DNA of 64,000 nt from Lepisosteus oculatus (lineage: Eukaryota > Chordata > Actinopteri > Semionotiformes > Lepisosteidae): assembly GCF_040954835.1 (NCBI RefSeq), contig NC_090716.1, positions 11,841,275 to 11,905,274 of the forward strand. Direction: 5' to 3'. The position numbers and the translations under genes were made by a program. How positions within the stretch are numbered: the first letter of the stretch is position 1; each line of letters begins with the position of its first letter. Below the pieces are notes generated by a model, which saw only the letters and a list, made by a program, of their open reading frames with translations, did no database searches and had not been told where the DNA came from. Positions 1 through 10,861 of the stretch are shown here, piece after piece.

Positions 1-586
1 CAGCACAAAGTACGGCACCGGGACTGGCGGTGATTCTAATGGGCTGTAATGTCGTGTAATGGCACAGAATGGCTGCAATTCTTCAAACCTCCCAGCAGGT
101 GGCAGCACCTGAGGTCCGTGTGAGTGATTTCAGCTTGGCTAAGAACTGAATCTATCAATCTTATTGACTGGTTGTATTTTAACATGAACTGAATAACTCA
201 CTTAGAGCAAATAGAACAAAAGTACATTTTCATGTCAAACAGTGCCCAGTAGGCATTTACATTGATATAATAATTAAATGATATATTGTGAGTGCCTCTA
301 ACTCTTCATTTCCACAAATGTTTTGAGGGTAGATCAAATGCATTTATGTCAAACAACACTTCAAAACCATTTTCTTCCACACAGTATGTAATTTAATTCC
401 ATCTATGCATCTATTTTCTAACCGCTTAATCCAGTTCAGAGTTGCAGGGGAGCCAGGGCCTATCCCAGCAAGCAAGAGGCACAAAGTGGGGTATATGTTG
501 GAATGGACACCAAGTCAATCCAGAGCAGACTTCAGAACAGTTTCCCAATACAATCTTTAAAGCTGGGAAGCAACGACTGCAACATT
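1..586. other. Left-edge non-coding stretch
   Basis: I see no exon here on either strand. The stretch is AT-rich and contains one minus-strand copy of the GGAT-tailed SINE at about 400-530. It would be 3' flank of the minus-strand dehydrogenase exon at 587-700 if that exon is live. Confidence 0.5.
400..530 (-). repeat. GGAT-tailed tRNA-like SINE, 3' part
   Basis: The plus strand reads through a decayed tail, then a block with 'ttttctaaccgcttaatcc' and 'gcctatcccagcaagcaag'. The same block recurs at about 16522, 50973 and, inverted, at 1443, 8467, 38547 and 44231. Only the 3' half is present. Family assignment is from memory of common fish repeats. Confidence 0.7.
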
Positions 587-700
587 TTACCAAGGCAAGG
601 GTTTTCCATCATAATTCAGAAGATCACCATTTTCCTTCTCAGATAAGTTAGCAATCACTTTGAACAGTGAAGAAATGCTCTCTTCTTTAGTCAAAGGAGC
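587..700 (-). CDS. Orphan terminal exon, C-factor/sniffer-like short-chain dehydrogenase
   Basis: On the minus strand a pyrimidine-rich acceptor (tgcatgtttttacag) is followed by 37 in-frame codons and TAA. The peptide begins APLTKEESISSL and ends YDGKPLPW. This layout, an LTxEES segment, about 20 residues of amphipathic helix and a closing DGxxLPW, is what I recall at the C-terminus of the C-factor/sniffer branch of short-chain dehydrogenases (NADPH carbonyl reductases). The exon begins in phase 0. The rest of the enzyme (Rossmann TGxxxGxG, YxxxK, HPGWV) should lie to the right, between 701 and the TESMIN start, but I find no trace of it there. It may be a leftover of a lost gene, or the remaining exons lie beyond TESMIN with TESMIN nested in an intron. 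The exon is clear; the family is a judgement from a short peptide. Confidence 0.5.
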   Translation of the reverse strand, partial: APLTKEESISSLFKVIANLSEKENGDLLNYDGKPLPW

Positions 701-1442
701 CTGTAAAAACATGCACAGAAACATACTATTTAGTAACCCAGAGTATCTCAAAATAACCACACCTGTTGATTTTATTCACTAACACAAAAACAAAAGCTCT
801 TTGTGAACTATAATTTCGTTATGATGATATTTACAGTCGGATTAAAAAATATTTTTTGTTTTACTTTATTTCTAAATACTGAAAATTCAATTTCCAGCCT
901 ACATGAGCAAAATATTTCTTTCAGCAACCAGACTCACTCCTGCTATGAAAGAACTCTCAAACTCTGATGTAGGAATTTGATCCAGATTTTAAAAACCCAA
1001 CAATTTATACACAATGTTAAACCAGGGGATAAGACTGAGATCAACAATGATAGAAGGTCCTGAGAAAATTAAGACAACAAACATTCAGGATAGAAAGTAG
1101 AAGACATTTCTTTAAACTATAGTCATAAAGAGTCCAAAATAAACGTCTTAGCTATATTGTTGAATTTAATTCTGGTGGATCCTTTAATAAACTGTTTGAA
1201 ATTTAGGCTACAGGCAAAACAAGATGGGTGGAAGAGCCTCCTCTCATTTGTTAACAATGTTCCACGATGAAGTGTTTTTGAAGGAATCTAATGAAAAGAA
1301 AAACATCTATATTTACACATTAAAGACACTTCACTTACAATTATTTATGAAAAAGTATGGATCATATAACTATAAACCATTTATCCTTTCCGTCTTCATA
1401 AAGGATAAGAGATAACGGGGAAGACATGTTTCAACACTGCTT

Positions 1443-1560
1443 TGGCTTCTAGCAAAACTGGCCCTGGTGTGAACGTTGGATTGGCATCCCATCCAGGGTG
1501 TAGCCTGCCTTATGCCCTTTGCTTACCACAATAAGCTCTGGCAGTTAGAAAATGGATGGA
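1443..1560 (+). repeat. GGAT-tailed SINE, 3' part
   Basis: Shows 'actggccctggtgtgaacg', 'catcccatccagggtgtag' and then 'cagttagaaaatggatgga', the 3' end of the family in plus orientation. The head is missing. Confidence 0.7.
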
Positions 1561-2079
1561 TTTAGGTTCCGACCCGGTTCTAGTTTTTATCTTGTCTGTT
1601 TTTGGATGGACCTCCCAGTTTTGGATTCCCCCTTTGGATTTCTACTGGATTGTTTGCCCCGGACTCACCCCCCTGAACACCAGCGCACCAAGGGTACACC
1701 CCCCCGTTTTGATCCCCGTTTCCTGCATGAGATTTATAAGTTAATTAACGATAACCTGGGGTTTCACGCAGACACAGACACGAACCCTTACATTCACCGT
1801 TACAAAGCCCCATGGACAACCCTGTACTGTTGTCCTGAAAAAGGTGGGCAGATCTTATGATGCATAGTAGCGGCAGTTCTTTACAAACTACGTTAATTGC
1901 CGAGTGTTTCACCACGAAACAAAGACAGGAATTCAGAAACAAAAAAGTTCTAAAAGCCCTCATTTAAAAAAAAAAAGAAACGTCTTAAATGCTGTTAAGG
2001 CACTGCACTTGCTACACCAATGAATAATAAAAATATTAACACAGATGACACTACCCGTTTGTAACTCCATCGACTATTG

Positions 2080-2185
2080 AACATTCCCACACCTGCAGAA
2101 GGCTCCACGGCCGAAACGTTGTGTTTTCTTTCTTCTCTTCTCAGCAGGGAATAATACACCTATTACCTGTTCCTTATTACACGTT
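2080..2185 (+). repeat. Relic with hammerhead-ribozyme-like core, probably Penelope-like element end
   Basis: Bases 2093-2099 (ctgcaga), a short GGC/GCC stem at 2101-2112 and gaaac at 2113-2117 follow the order of a hammerhead core (CUGANGA, stem II, GAAA). The sixth base of the first box is C rather than A, so the ribozyme would be dead. Downstream comes 'cagcagggaataatacacc' and 'cctgttcctt', which resembles the arms of the inverted repeat at 35227-35339. Hammerhead motifs at the ends of Penelope-like retroelements are known; placing this relic in that group is inference. Confidence 0.4.
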
Positions 2186-3000
2186 ATTACGTCCGACACT
2201 CCAAAGGGTTGGTAAGAGACTGAATAAACGCGCTTATGGTCCCTTCTCTTGTTATTATCTTTATTATTTCACAAGCGCACGTGTGAACTGCGACAGGAAG
2301 TTGGAATCGCGAGATCGCCGTTTGGCGTTTAAAGGGTTTGACTGTGAACAGAAATACCGGTAAGACGTCAAAGTAGAAATGTACAGGTTTGATGGTGTTT
2401 GATTGAACTAAAAAAAAAAAATCACAAAAGAGTCCCAACTCACTTTTATTCGATAGATAAGTCATGATAAGTTCTCGATTTTTTTAAAACGAAAAAATAA
2501 ATCATATCTACGGAAAACGTCGAGGAAGAACCAGCTTCTTATTTCATGTTTAGGTTGTTGTATTTCTCAATCGGCAGCGTAGGATTGTGATCGTTATATG
2601 TGCAAAGTGATCCCTTTTTCATGACCGACGTAATGATTGCGAAGTTGAAGTCACTTTTGATTCATTTTATCTACGCTTTAGTGGTGGTGCCACAACATAC
2701 AGTAGAGGTGAGGTGAGCGTAGATCGTACATTGCTTCTAGGTTTCCAGTTGGAGATTTATTAAATGTTAAGTTGCTAATTATTAGTACATGAAGCAGTTT
2801 AACACAATTCGCTGAGGTAATGTGCCGCATTTCCACTACAGTTATATTTACTGTTAATTTTTGTTTTTATTTAAAACCATAGTATACCTGTTGTTGAACT
2901 TATTATATTGTAGATTACAGTGCAACCACCGAGCTGTATCGCTGTACGGTAAATACCTGCAGGACTAAACTAATCTAGGTATCTCTTCAGGCAGCCAAAC

Positions 3001-6000
3001 ATGGAAGAACAGACTAACTTTGTGCAACTTGTGAGTCAGAATAAATTGACTGCCAACCCAGACGTGGACTGTTCTCAAACAAACCAATGTCAGAAAAATC
3101 AGGAAATCGTTTTCAAAGAAGGGACGTACTCCATTGCAAAGCAGGCGTCCTCAGATATCTATGTTGACAGCACATCGTCCAAGCAGTCTGCATCACTGTC
3201 ATCTTGTGGAGCGGGTGCCAGCGTTTGTGCCAGGCTGGGCAGTGGCCGTGAGACGGAGGCAGTGGGTGTCAGTTATGGGTTTCACAGTGCACGTCAACCT
3301 GACTGCCAGCCTGCATCCTCGCTGCTGCGTCTTCCTCCTTACTCTCAGACCACGTCTTCGCAGTGCCATCCCACAGTGGTGTCTCGACTGGGCACCGGCA
3401 CTAACCCCCGCTCCAGGGGAACATGGTCTGCAGATGAGGCCAGTCAGTTTGGAGCGATGTCGGTAAGTATTACTGAAAGGAACCCAACACTGGACCTTGA
3501 GTGTCCCCCAGCTTGCAGCTTTCCTGGGTCCGTTTTTAAATGTATTTAAAACTAGGCCATCAGGAATGGACGTTGGATGAGCAAATGTATTTGAAAGTTT
3601 TGAAAATTCAGTTTAAAATAATCCCAGTAATACAATGCCTCTAATAGATGTTCTTAAAGAGAATTTGCTGAAAATTATTTTACTTGTGGAAATGTAAGAG
3701 CAGTGCCAGAAGCAAAGGGTAAACGATATGTTCAGGTGTGCTTTGCCGAATGTGTCTTGCGTTTTCACTGTTCCACTGTGTTGTTTAAATCAAGGCAGAA
3801 GTGATGGAGGCTGTTGCCAGTATTACATCTGACAGCACAGAGGAGGCTTCTTATGATGTGCAGCTATATGAGAAGTTTTTTCCTCAACAAGAAATGACAG
3901 CAGTACAAAGATCCCTAGGTATTGTGGACAATCAACCGGTAGGTCCTATGTTTTAAACAGACTTTAAAGAAATGAAAACAAACAAATATCTCAATATAAT
4001 GAGTTTATGTGGTGGGATCCTCTTCTAATATATTGCGTTCTGCAGGATAATTTTAAATGGTTTATACAGTAAATGCGGTCAGATAAATTGTAACCATAAT
4101 GAAACAATCCATTCAGCTCTTGAGAACATGTTACAACATTGTTCTTTACACTTACAGAGTAACCTACTGTATGTTGAGTGGATTGGAGAAAATATTGCAA
4201 TACGGGGACTAATAAAAACATTCCCTTAACTTTGTAACATAAAGGGTTGTTGCATTTTCATTATTGTTAATATTGTTGTTTAAAACTGCTATACGCATAC
4301 TGTATTGTAAACATACTGCTTGCTTAACATTACACTGTAATGTAAACAAGTTCTCAGAGAGATTATTTCTGTCATCTGCATTGTGAAGATGCTCACCCAG
4401 CCAGTGCCATCTATTCTCAAACCATTTGACCACCCAAGAGAGCAGGGGCACAGTCTGTGCCAGGTGAGTTTCTGACACCTTTAAAGTCAACATGCTTCTC
4501 TTACAGAAGTTTATGAAGAGCTGCTTTAGCCAGATCTGGCATAATCTGATTTCTCAGCTGTGCTTTTTTACAATGAATATCACTGAAGTGCTCATATATT
4601 CAACTTTAGTCTGTGTTGTTTTAAAAGCCATTAAGAATGTCAAAAAAAAAATATAATTAATAACTGAAAGTGTTGCTAATCGTAAAAATCCTGGAGTGGA
4701 GTTGAGTTGTATACAAAATATGGGATTCATTTAGACCCAATAAGGTTCACATCCTTAATTGTTAAATAAGAAAAAATAAAATAAGCACAATATTTAGATA
4801 TTGCTTAATAATATAGCGTGGCTTTGAATATAAACAGTACTAAGGTAACATACAGGAAGGTCATTTCATTAACTGGTTTTGATCATTAGCAGCAATAGTT
4901 GCACTTCAGTGGTAATGTCTTCCGTGAATGAGTGTCAAAATTGATTGTAGGTGTGGCTTTTATTTTTTGGATCAGAAAGGTCTTTGAAATTGTAGGAGAC
5001 AGTGTAGTGGCTAATGATGTAGAAGTTAATTCTTAAGACCTACAGCTGTGACGTTGCTAGATTTTTAGGCTGGTCACAAAAGATCGCAAGCATTAGATAA
5101 ACAAGGCTTTACAAAGTATATGAATGGAACAGAATAAATATAAAATCTGCACTTTCATGACATTTATTTATTTATTAAGAATAGAGTAACTTATAATACA
5201 GGATGTCATAGCCATTGAATCGCTAAGTTATTTCTTAAAATGGTAGTGCTGTAGTTTTTGTGTAACCCAAAGGGAGGACCGCAGCTGGTGGTTGTAAACA
5301 GCTGTAACCAGGGGCAGATGAACTCCTTCCATGGTGTGGAGCACTCTCACACCATACCCTACCCAGAACCTCAGGCGCACACTCCCTTCCTGACCGACAC
5401 AGCTGGGAAAGGTCATCACCTCTCAACACCCTTTTGTTGTTCCCCAAACTGATACCACTTTCAAAACCCTAATAGGCAAATTATGAATTACGAATGAAAC
5501 ATGATTATATTTATTACCTTCATCTACTTTATCTTTAGCTATATTTTATATGTATTCTGTGTACCTGCATGTGCAGAAATATATGCAGCTTATGTTGACA
5601 CAAATATATAATGTATAAAAGTACAAATTATTTAAATGCATCATACAAATATTTTACGATTGTGTTAGGAGCTCACCTTTAGTTTTCTAATGTACAGCCC
5701 CTAAAGATTCAGGCAACAGCAAGTGCCCACTTCTTCTCTGTGATAGAAAATAAAATCATCCTTTAGCTTTACTTTTGTTCTTTTTTGCTCATCCAGCAGT
5801 TTCAGCACCTTTGGGAAGGGTGGCTACCAATGCTGTACAGACGCCATGCCTGAACATACCACAGGTAGGCCCAAAAGCCAACACGCACATTTATCTGAAG
5901 ACCTGTGTGAAACTGTGTATATAAAACAAATGTATGGATCTGAAGATTTTGTAATGAATTATTGAAGTAATTGACCTCCATAGCAATAGGAGGATCTGGC

Positions 6001-9000
6001 TTCAAATTACAGGAGAGCTCTGTTGGCAGCAGGCTTGTTTCTCTTTATGTTTCAGAAGCATTCCAGTGATGTTCCTCTTGTGAGGATGGGTCCTCCCTTC
6101 ACTCAGCCACTCTTGTTTGGGGCTGGGCATCCTGTCCCCAGACCACCGCAAGAATTCCTGCATCCCAGCTGCATGGTGCCTCCACCTGTAAACAGTGGCT
6201 TTGGATACAATTTTCTGCCAACCTCCTACTTCCCACAGGTACTGCAAATAAGGTCCACGCAACGGCTCTTGCTTGGGTGCAGTGTGAAGTACTGTAAATA
6301 AACAGATGCATCTTGTACAGTATACAGTATGTGGTATTAAATTTTATCTGTCATTTTTAGCAACTTGATTGTGTAATGAATTGGGAAATTTGATTTTCAC
6401 TGTATCCTAATCATTTTCAGATGTATTTTATATGGTCTGTTCCCCTACAGAAAAAGGTTCAAACGTTGCATCAAATGATTCCAAGTATTTTAACTCCAGA
6501 TAAAACTGTGATACAGTATATGGACATAGTTTGAATGTCACCCTCTATAAATAAATTCATATATTTGTATTTCAAAGGAATTATACCTGAATTGAAAACA
6601 CAGCTACTGTAGAATTATATCACTGTCTTCACAGCACATCAGTTATGGTGAATCTTTTAAAAGATCATCTGTATGTAGAGCTTGAGTTGACATTAAAAAA
6701 ATATGCCAACACTGGAATAGTTTCTAGACAGCATTGACTTCTCACTCTTCACATGCAGTATGGCTCCTACTACTGACACGACTGAGTAATGAAGTACAGG
6801 ATTTTGATGAAGACAGTCCTTGAAAACACAATCTATGATGGCAGTACACAAAGCCAGAAAAGGTGCAGTGTGTGAGAGAGATCTTTTGGACAGATCTTTG
6901 AACAGACTTTAATTAGCAGAGCAGAGACCATTCAAACATTATGTTTATGTTTATGAGTTATGCTGTTAGGCTTAACTAACTTTGTATTGTTTGGATTATT
7001 TTACTTTATTGTTATTTTTTTTATACTTGTTGTACATTCTAAAATAAGTTTCAGATCAGGTTGCCAGTGGTTCAGCAAAAGTCTGAGCTAATCCATGGAA
7101 ATTGATTCTATGATTTCATTACCATGCCACACCTGACTGAGGTGCATTTTCAGAAGGGTCTTTCATCTCCCAGCCATCAGATGAATTTTGTACAGAATTG
7201 TGAATTAGTTGGACACATTTCCCAAGCACTTGTTTGGTAGAGACATTATTAATTGTTACTTTTCATCAAAAGGCCTGTCCTTTTTTCTCGAACACTGTTG
7301 GCTTCCTGGCGGACACTTGCACACAAGGCCAGTCTGAAAGATCTCTTATTGGGTAAGAATTAGGCTGAATTATTCCAATATTACCAATAACAACAACAAT
7401 GATAGAATTTTAAATAATATTAATGCTTTTTTTCTGTTTAATCAGGTTTGCAGGGGCTTCCTGGGATTCTAAATCCAAGAAACCCTGTAACTGTACTAAG
7501 TCCCAGTGTCTTAAAATGTAAGCAGCTATTTAAGATTTATAATAAATTATTAAGTCAAAACATATTAAAGAATAATTGCCAGAAAGGACATATTGTACAT
7601 TTTCATCCACATATGGACATTGTAGAATCATAACCCTACCACCGATGGCCAAACGTCTCTTTGGGTCTGAAAAAAAATAAGGTCATATTTAATATACCAA
7701 AATTAATCATAAATAATAAATCTCCAGCTTTCCAGATTGCTGTGCTGGACCGAAAAGGGACTTTGTCTCATTTCAAACCCATAGTAATAAATAGAAGGAA
7801 GTAAAAATGTCAGAGAACCCAGTAGAGTGCAAGTATACTAAGATGAAGACAACATACAGTGCATTACACACCCCCTCTAGTCGCACAAGCGTCCTAGTAA
7901 TTGGAGGATGTTACCCTACTATCTCACTAAGATGCTTTCTTCTACAATGCTTGCAACTTCTAATGAAGGAGAAGAATGATGTTAGTAAATCTAGATATTA
8001 CAGTTAATAATACATATTGGTTCTGTCTTCCACAGCTTCTTTGTATATGATACTTCTAAACCCTTGAATGCTACTGTATATGTATTATCTACAATAGAAA
8101 ACATCCTATTTCCTTGTTTGTTGCAAGAATACATAGATACATTTTATATAAATGACAGAATTACATTAAAGAATATTCATCATCATTAGTAACTAAATGT
8201 TTTGGTGTCGATTTATTACAGGTACTGTGACTGCTTTGCTAATGGAGAAATTTGTAGTAACTGCAACTGCATTAACTGCTACAACAATGTAGAACATGAG
8301 TCAGAAAGATACAAGGCCATTAAGGTATTTTGTGTGCAGCAAGGAAATGCAGTTTTAACAGCAATGTGCATCTAATTAAAGAAAATAAGGACAAACTAGG
8401 AATAAAGAAATGGCATATAACAGGCAGAATATTTCATTTTTATACCTAAATTGCTGATGTTTCAGTCTTGCCCTGTGATGATGTGGTGTCCCATCCAGGG
8501 TGTACCCTGCCTTACACCCATTTCTTGCTCGGTTAGTTCCACCTGCCCTGTAACCCTGAATTGGAAGAAGCAATTAGAAAATGGATGGATGGATGTTTGA
8601 ATCTGAATAGAATTTCTTTGTGCTATGCTGTTCTCCGATTCTTCCATGGCATAAAGTCATAAATATTTAATACAGAGATCTCCAACCCTTGTCCTGGGAG
8701 TTCCAATCCAACAGGTCTCAATTAAATCACAATTTTCCAAAGATATGGAATAATTCCATATCTTTATTCCAATATACAGACAAATTATATTGTGATCAAT
8801 TGTGATTAAACAGCTAATTTGTTAAATTAAGTAATTTAGAGGTCATTTTGGACTAATATCCTCTTCAGTTTTCAGTAACCAGAGATTCCTTATTTGAACA
8901 GACCACTTGGTTCATTCATCAAGCTTACAAGTGTTGCCTATCTTTAAAAACAGGTTGTCTATAAATTGTATTGGGGCTCTGCATGATCTCCTTGCTCATT

Positions 9001-10861
9001 ATTGTTTTCTCAAGACTTGTCTGGACAGAAATCCTGAAGCGTTTAGGCCAAAGATTGGAAATGGAAAACATGGGGAGATCAAAGGCCGACACAACAAAGG
9101 CTGTAACTGCAAGCGCTCTGGGTGCCTTAAGAACTACTGTGAGTGCTATGAGGTGAGAGAGAGATGAAGAATTCAGCTGAGGGTTATTTCTTAATTCGTC
9201 TGAAAATTACACATGCTTACTAGATCAGAAAAAGGCCATCTTATGTTAAGTTCTGCTCCAGAGGTATACAGCCAGGTTCACTGCAAAGCCAGTGGTACAT
9301 TTATAACCTCTTTTTTTGTACATCGTTATTCTGGGTCCTCTTGTGTAGGTTTTTCTTTTGCACGCTGTTTTGTCGAAGTGCTCTGGTTTTCACTTCTGGG
9401 AGAGGGGTGGCAATGGAGTAGTTTTTGTTTTTTTCGGAGGGATTTCTCACTCTTGAGATTTCCTCTACAGAAGATACATATAATGTCACATGTCTTTTGT
9501 AGCCTCGTGACAGAAAAACACAGTGCACCTGAATTCAGGAACTGCACATCTCTGATGGAACAGTTAGCATCTTTCAACACTGTTGACACTGTTAACACTG
9601 TTAATGCAGTAAACCTAACAAACCACGGCCAACTGAAGCTCATCCAGCACCTCTGCTTGGGGATTTACAGTTCCAATCGGCTAAGAATTGCCTGGGCATC
9701 TTCTACTAGAAGATGTAACCTGTCATCTGTGCCAGCATCTTCTTGAATTTTCTTGTATTTTTACAGCATGTACTGAATTGACAAAGTTCCTGAACAGAGG
9801 TTAACCAACATGCATTAATACATCAGCTATTTTCTTGGTACTGTATATGCACACATGCTGTGCCTGTTAACTAGCCTTTCTCTTTATGTGTAAAAAAATA
9901 TCATTGTCTAATTACTTTTTTGAAAATGACTTCACTGTACATGTCTTTGTTGCAAATCCTTTAGGCCAAGATCATGTGCTCAACTACCTGTAAGTGTGTT
10001 GGATGCAAAAACTATAAAGATTGTCCTGAACAAAAGATGATGGGGTCAACAGACTTTGGGGAGAAGATAAATACAAGACCCTACAAAATATCGACAGACA
10101 TAATAAAGAGGTAGTGTCACCATTCAATAGAATCTTTAAAGGAATTTAAGTCTATAATTTAGTTGTATACATTTATATGGTAATACACTTACTAATCAGA
10201 ATATTAAAAAGACATACAACATTAAATGTTGGGTCTCCATGAAAAGGAAACACAGTCTGAACATACTGTGTCATGTACAGCACAAGGTTGATCACCTTCA
10301 TTTGACATTGTGATATGAGGGTAATGGGTTGATTCCAGTAATTTCCAGTGGGGCTGAGATATGGAGAACTCATATAGGGAAGGTGCTGAAAGTCTTTCTT
10401 GTTCTCCTCAAGACAGACACATGGTTAACCGAGGGTTCTAAATAACTGCTTTCCAATTCTCTGCTTTTTCAAAAATAATGTTACTGTACATGTCTTTGTT
10501 GTAAATCATTTAAGATCAAGATACATTCAAGATAATGAATGTACTGTAACAATAAGATTGAATAAATCATCAAAAGAAATGCTGTTTTTGTAAAACCAGG
10601 AATTGCTTTTTTTGGAAAGTGTAAAAATAATACCAAATGTCTTTTTTGGTTACTGCTTATATCTTTGTTAGGTGTCCACTTTCATGTGTCACACTTGATG
10701 TTGTCCAAGCAACTTGCCGATGTCTCCTTGTTCGAGCTGAGGAAGCAGAAAAGGCCGTTTATTCTTTGTATCAAGCTGAGAAAATGATTTTAGAAGAGTT
10801 TGGTCAGTGTTTAACGCAAATCATTCAGTCAATGCTAAAATCTGGTAACTTCAATCCCTAG
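3001..10861 (+). CDS. TESMIN: Tesmin, CXC-domain DNA-binding protein (12 coding exons, 595 aa)
   Basis: Tesmin (MTL5) is a testis-expressed relative of LIN54/TSO1 that binds DNA through two cysteine-rich CXC repeats. Coding exons: 3001-3462, 3795-3938, 4389-4463, 5285-5411, 5797-5864, 6056-6238, 7273-7352, 7446-7517, 8222-8324, 9015-9152, 9965-10110, 10672-10861. All junctions are GT-AG and phases agree, giving 595 aa. CXC repeat 1 (about residues 393-431) starts [12 protein letters not shown] and runs into [11 protein letters not shown]; the family linker [10 protein letters not shown] follows; CXC repeat 2 (about 465-510) contains [17 protein letters not shown] and CKCVGCKNY. The C-terminal segment carries [10 protein letters not shown], as in human tesmin. 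The N-terminal 350 residues are low in recognisable domains. The start has a good context (AAACATGG) and sits just after an acceptor ending at 2990. Human tesmin is about 508 aa; the extra length is N-terminal. The weakest exons are 5285-5411 and 7273-7352, supported mainly by phase. Confidence 0.93.
8467..8595 (+). repeat. GGAT-tailed SINE, 3' part, in a TESMIN intron
   Basis: Contains 'cccatccagggtgtaccctg', 'gaccctgaattgga'-like sequence and the tail 'agaaaatggatggatggatg'. The tail is one of the best preserved in the window. Confidence 0.75.

Larger units (their letters stand above)
701..2990. other. Non-coding stretch upstream of TESMIN
   Basis: No convincing exon on either strand. It holds a SINE 3' end (about 1443-1560), an unclassified GC-richer block at about 1560-1860 whose open frames match nothing I know, and a Penelope-like/hammerhead-like relic at about 2080-2185. 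The last few hundred bases should contain the TESMIN promoter and 5' UTR. A good acceptor (tatctcttcag) ends at 2990, ten bases before the TESMIN ATG, so a non-coding first exon is likely upstream. Confidence 0.5.

Noticed and set aside
1552-1860. Overlapping open frames rich in Pro and aromatic residues
   Set aside because: No start context or splice sites; probably part of an unclassified repeat next to a SINE tail.
1-3000. Galanin gene expected near TESMIN
   Set aside because: I looked for the GWTLNSAGYLLGP coding pattern on both strands and found none; it may lie outside the window.
9213-9746. 177-codon plus-strand open frame between TESMIN exons
   Set aside because: It lies in the intron between exons 9152 and 9965, has no known domain, and the flanking exons join in phase without it.
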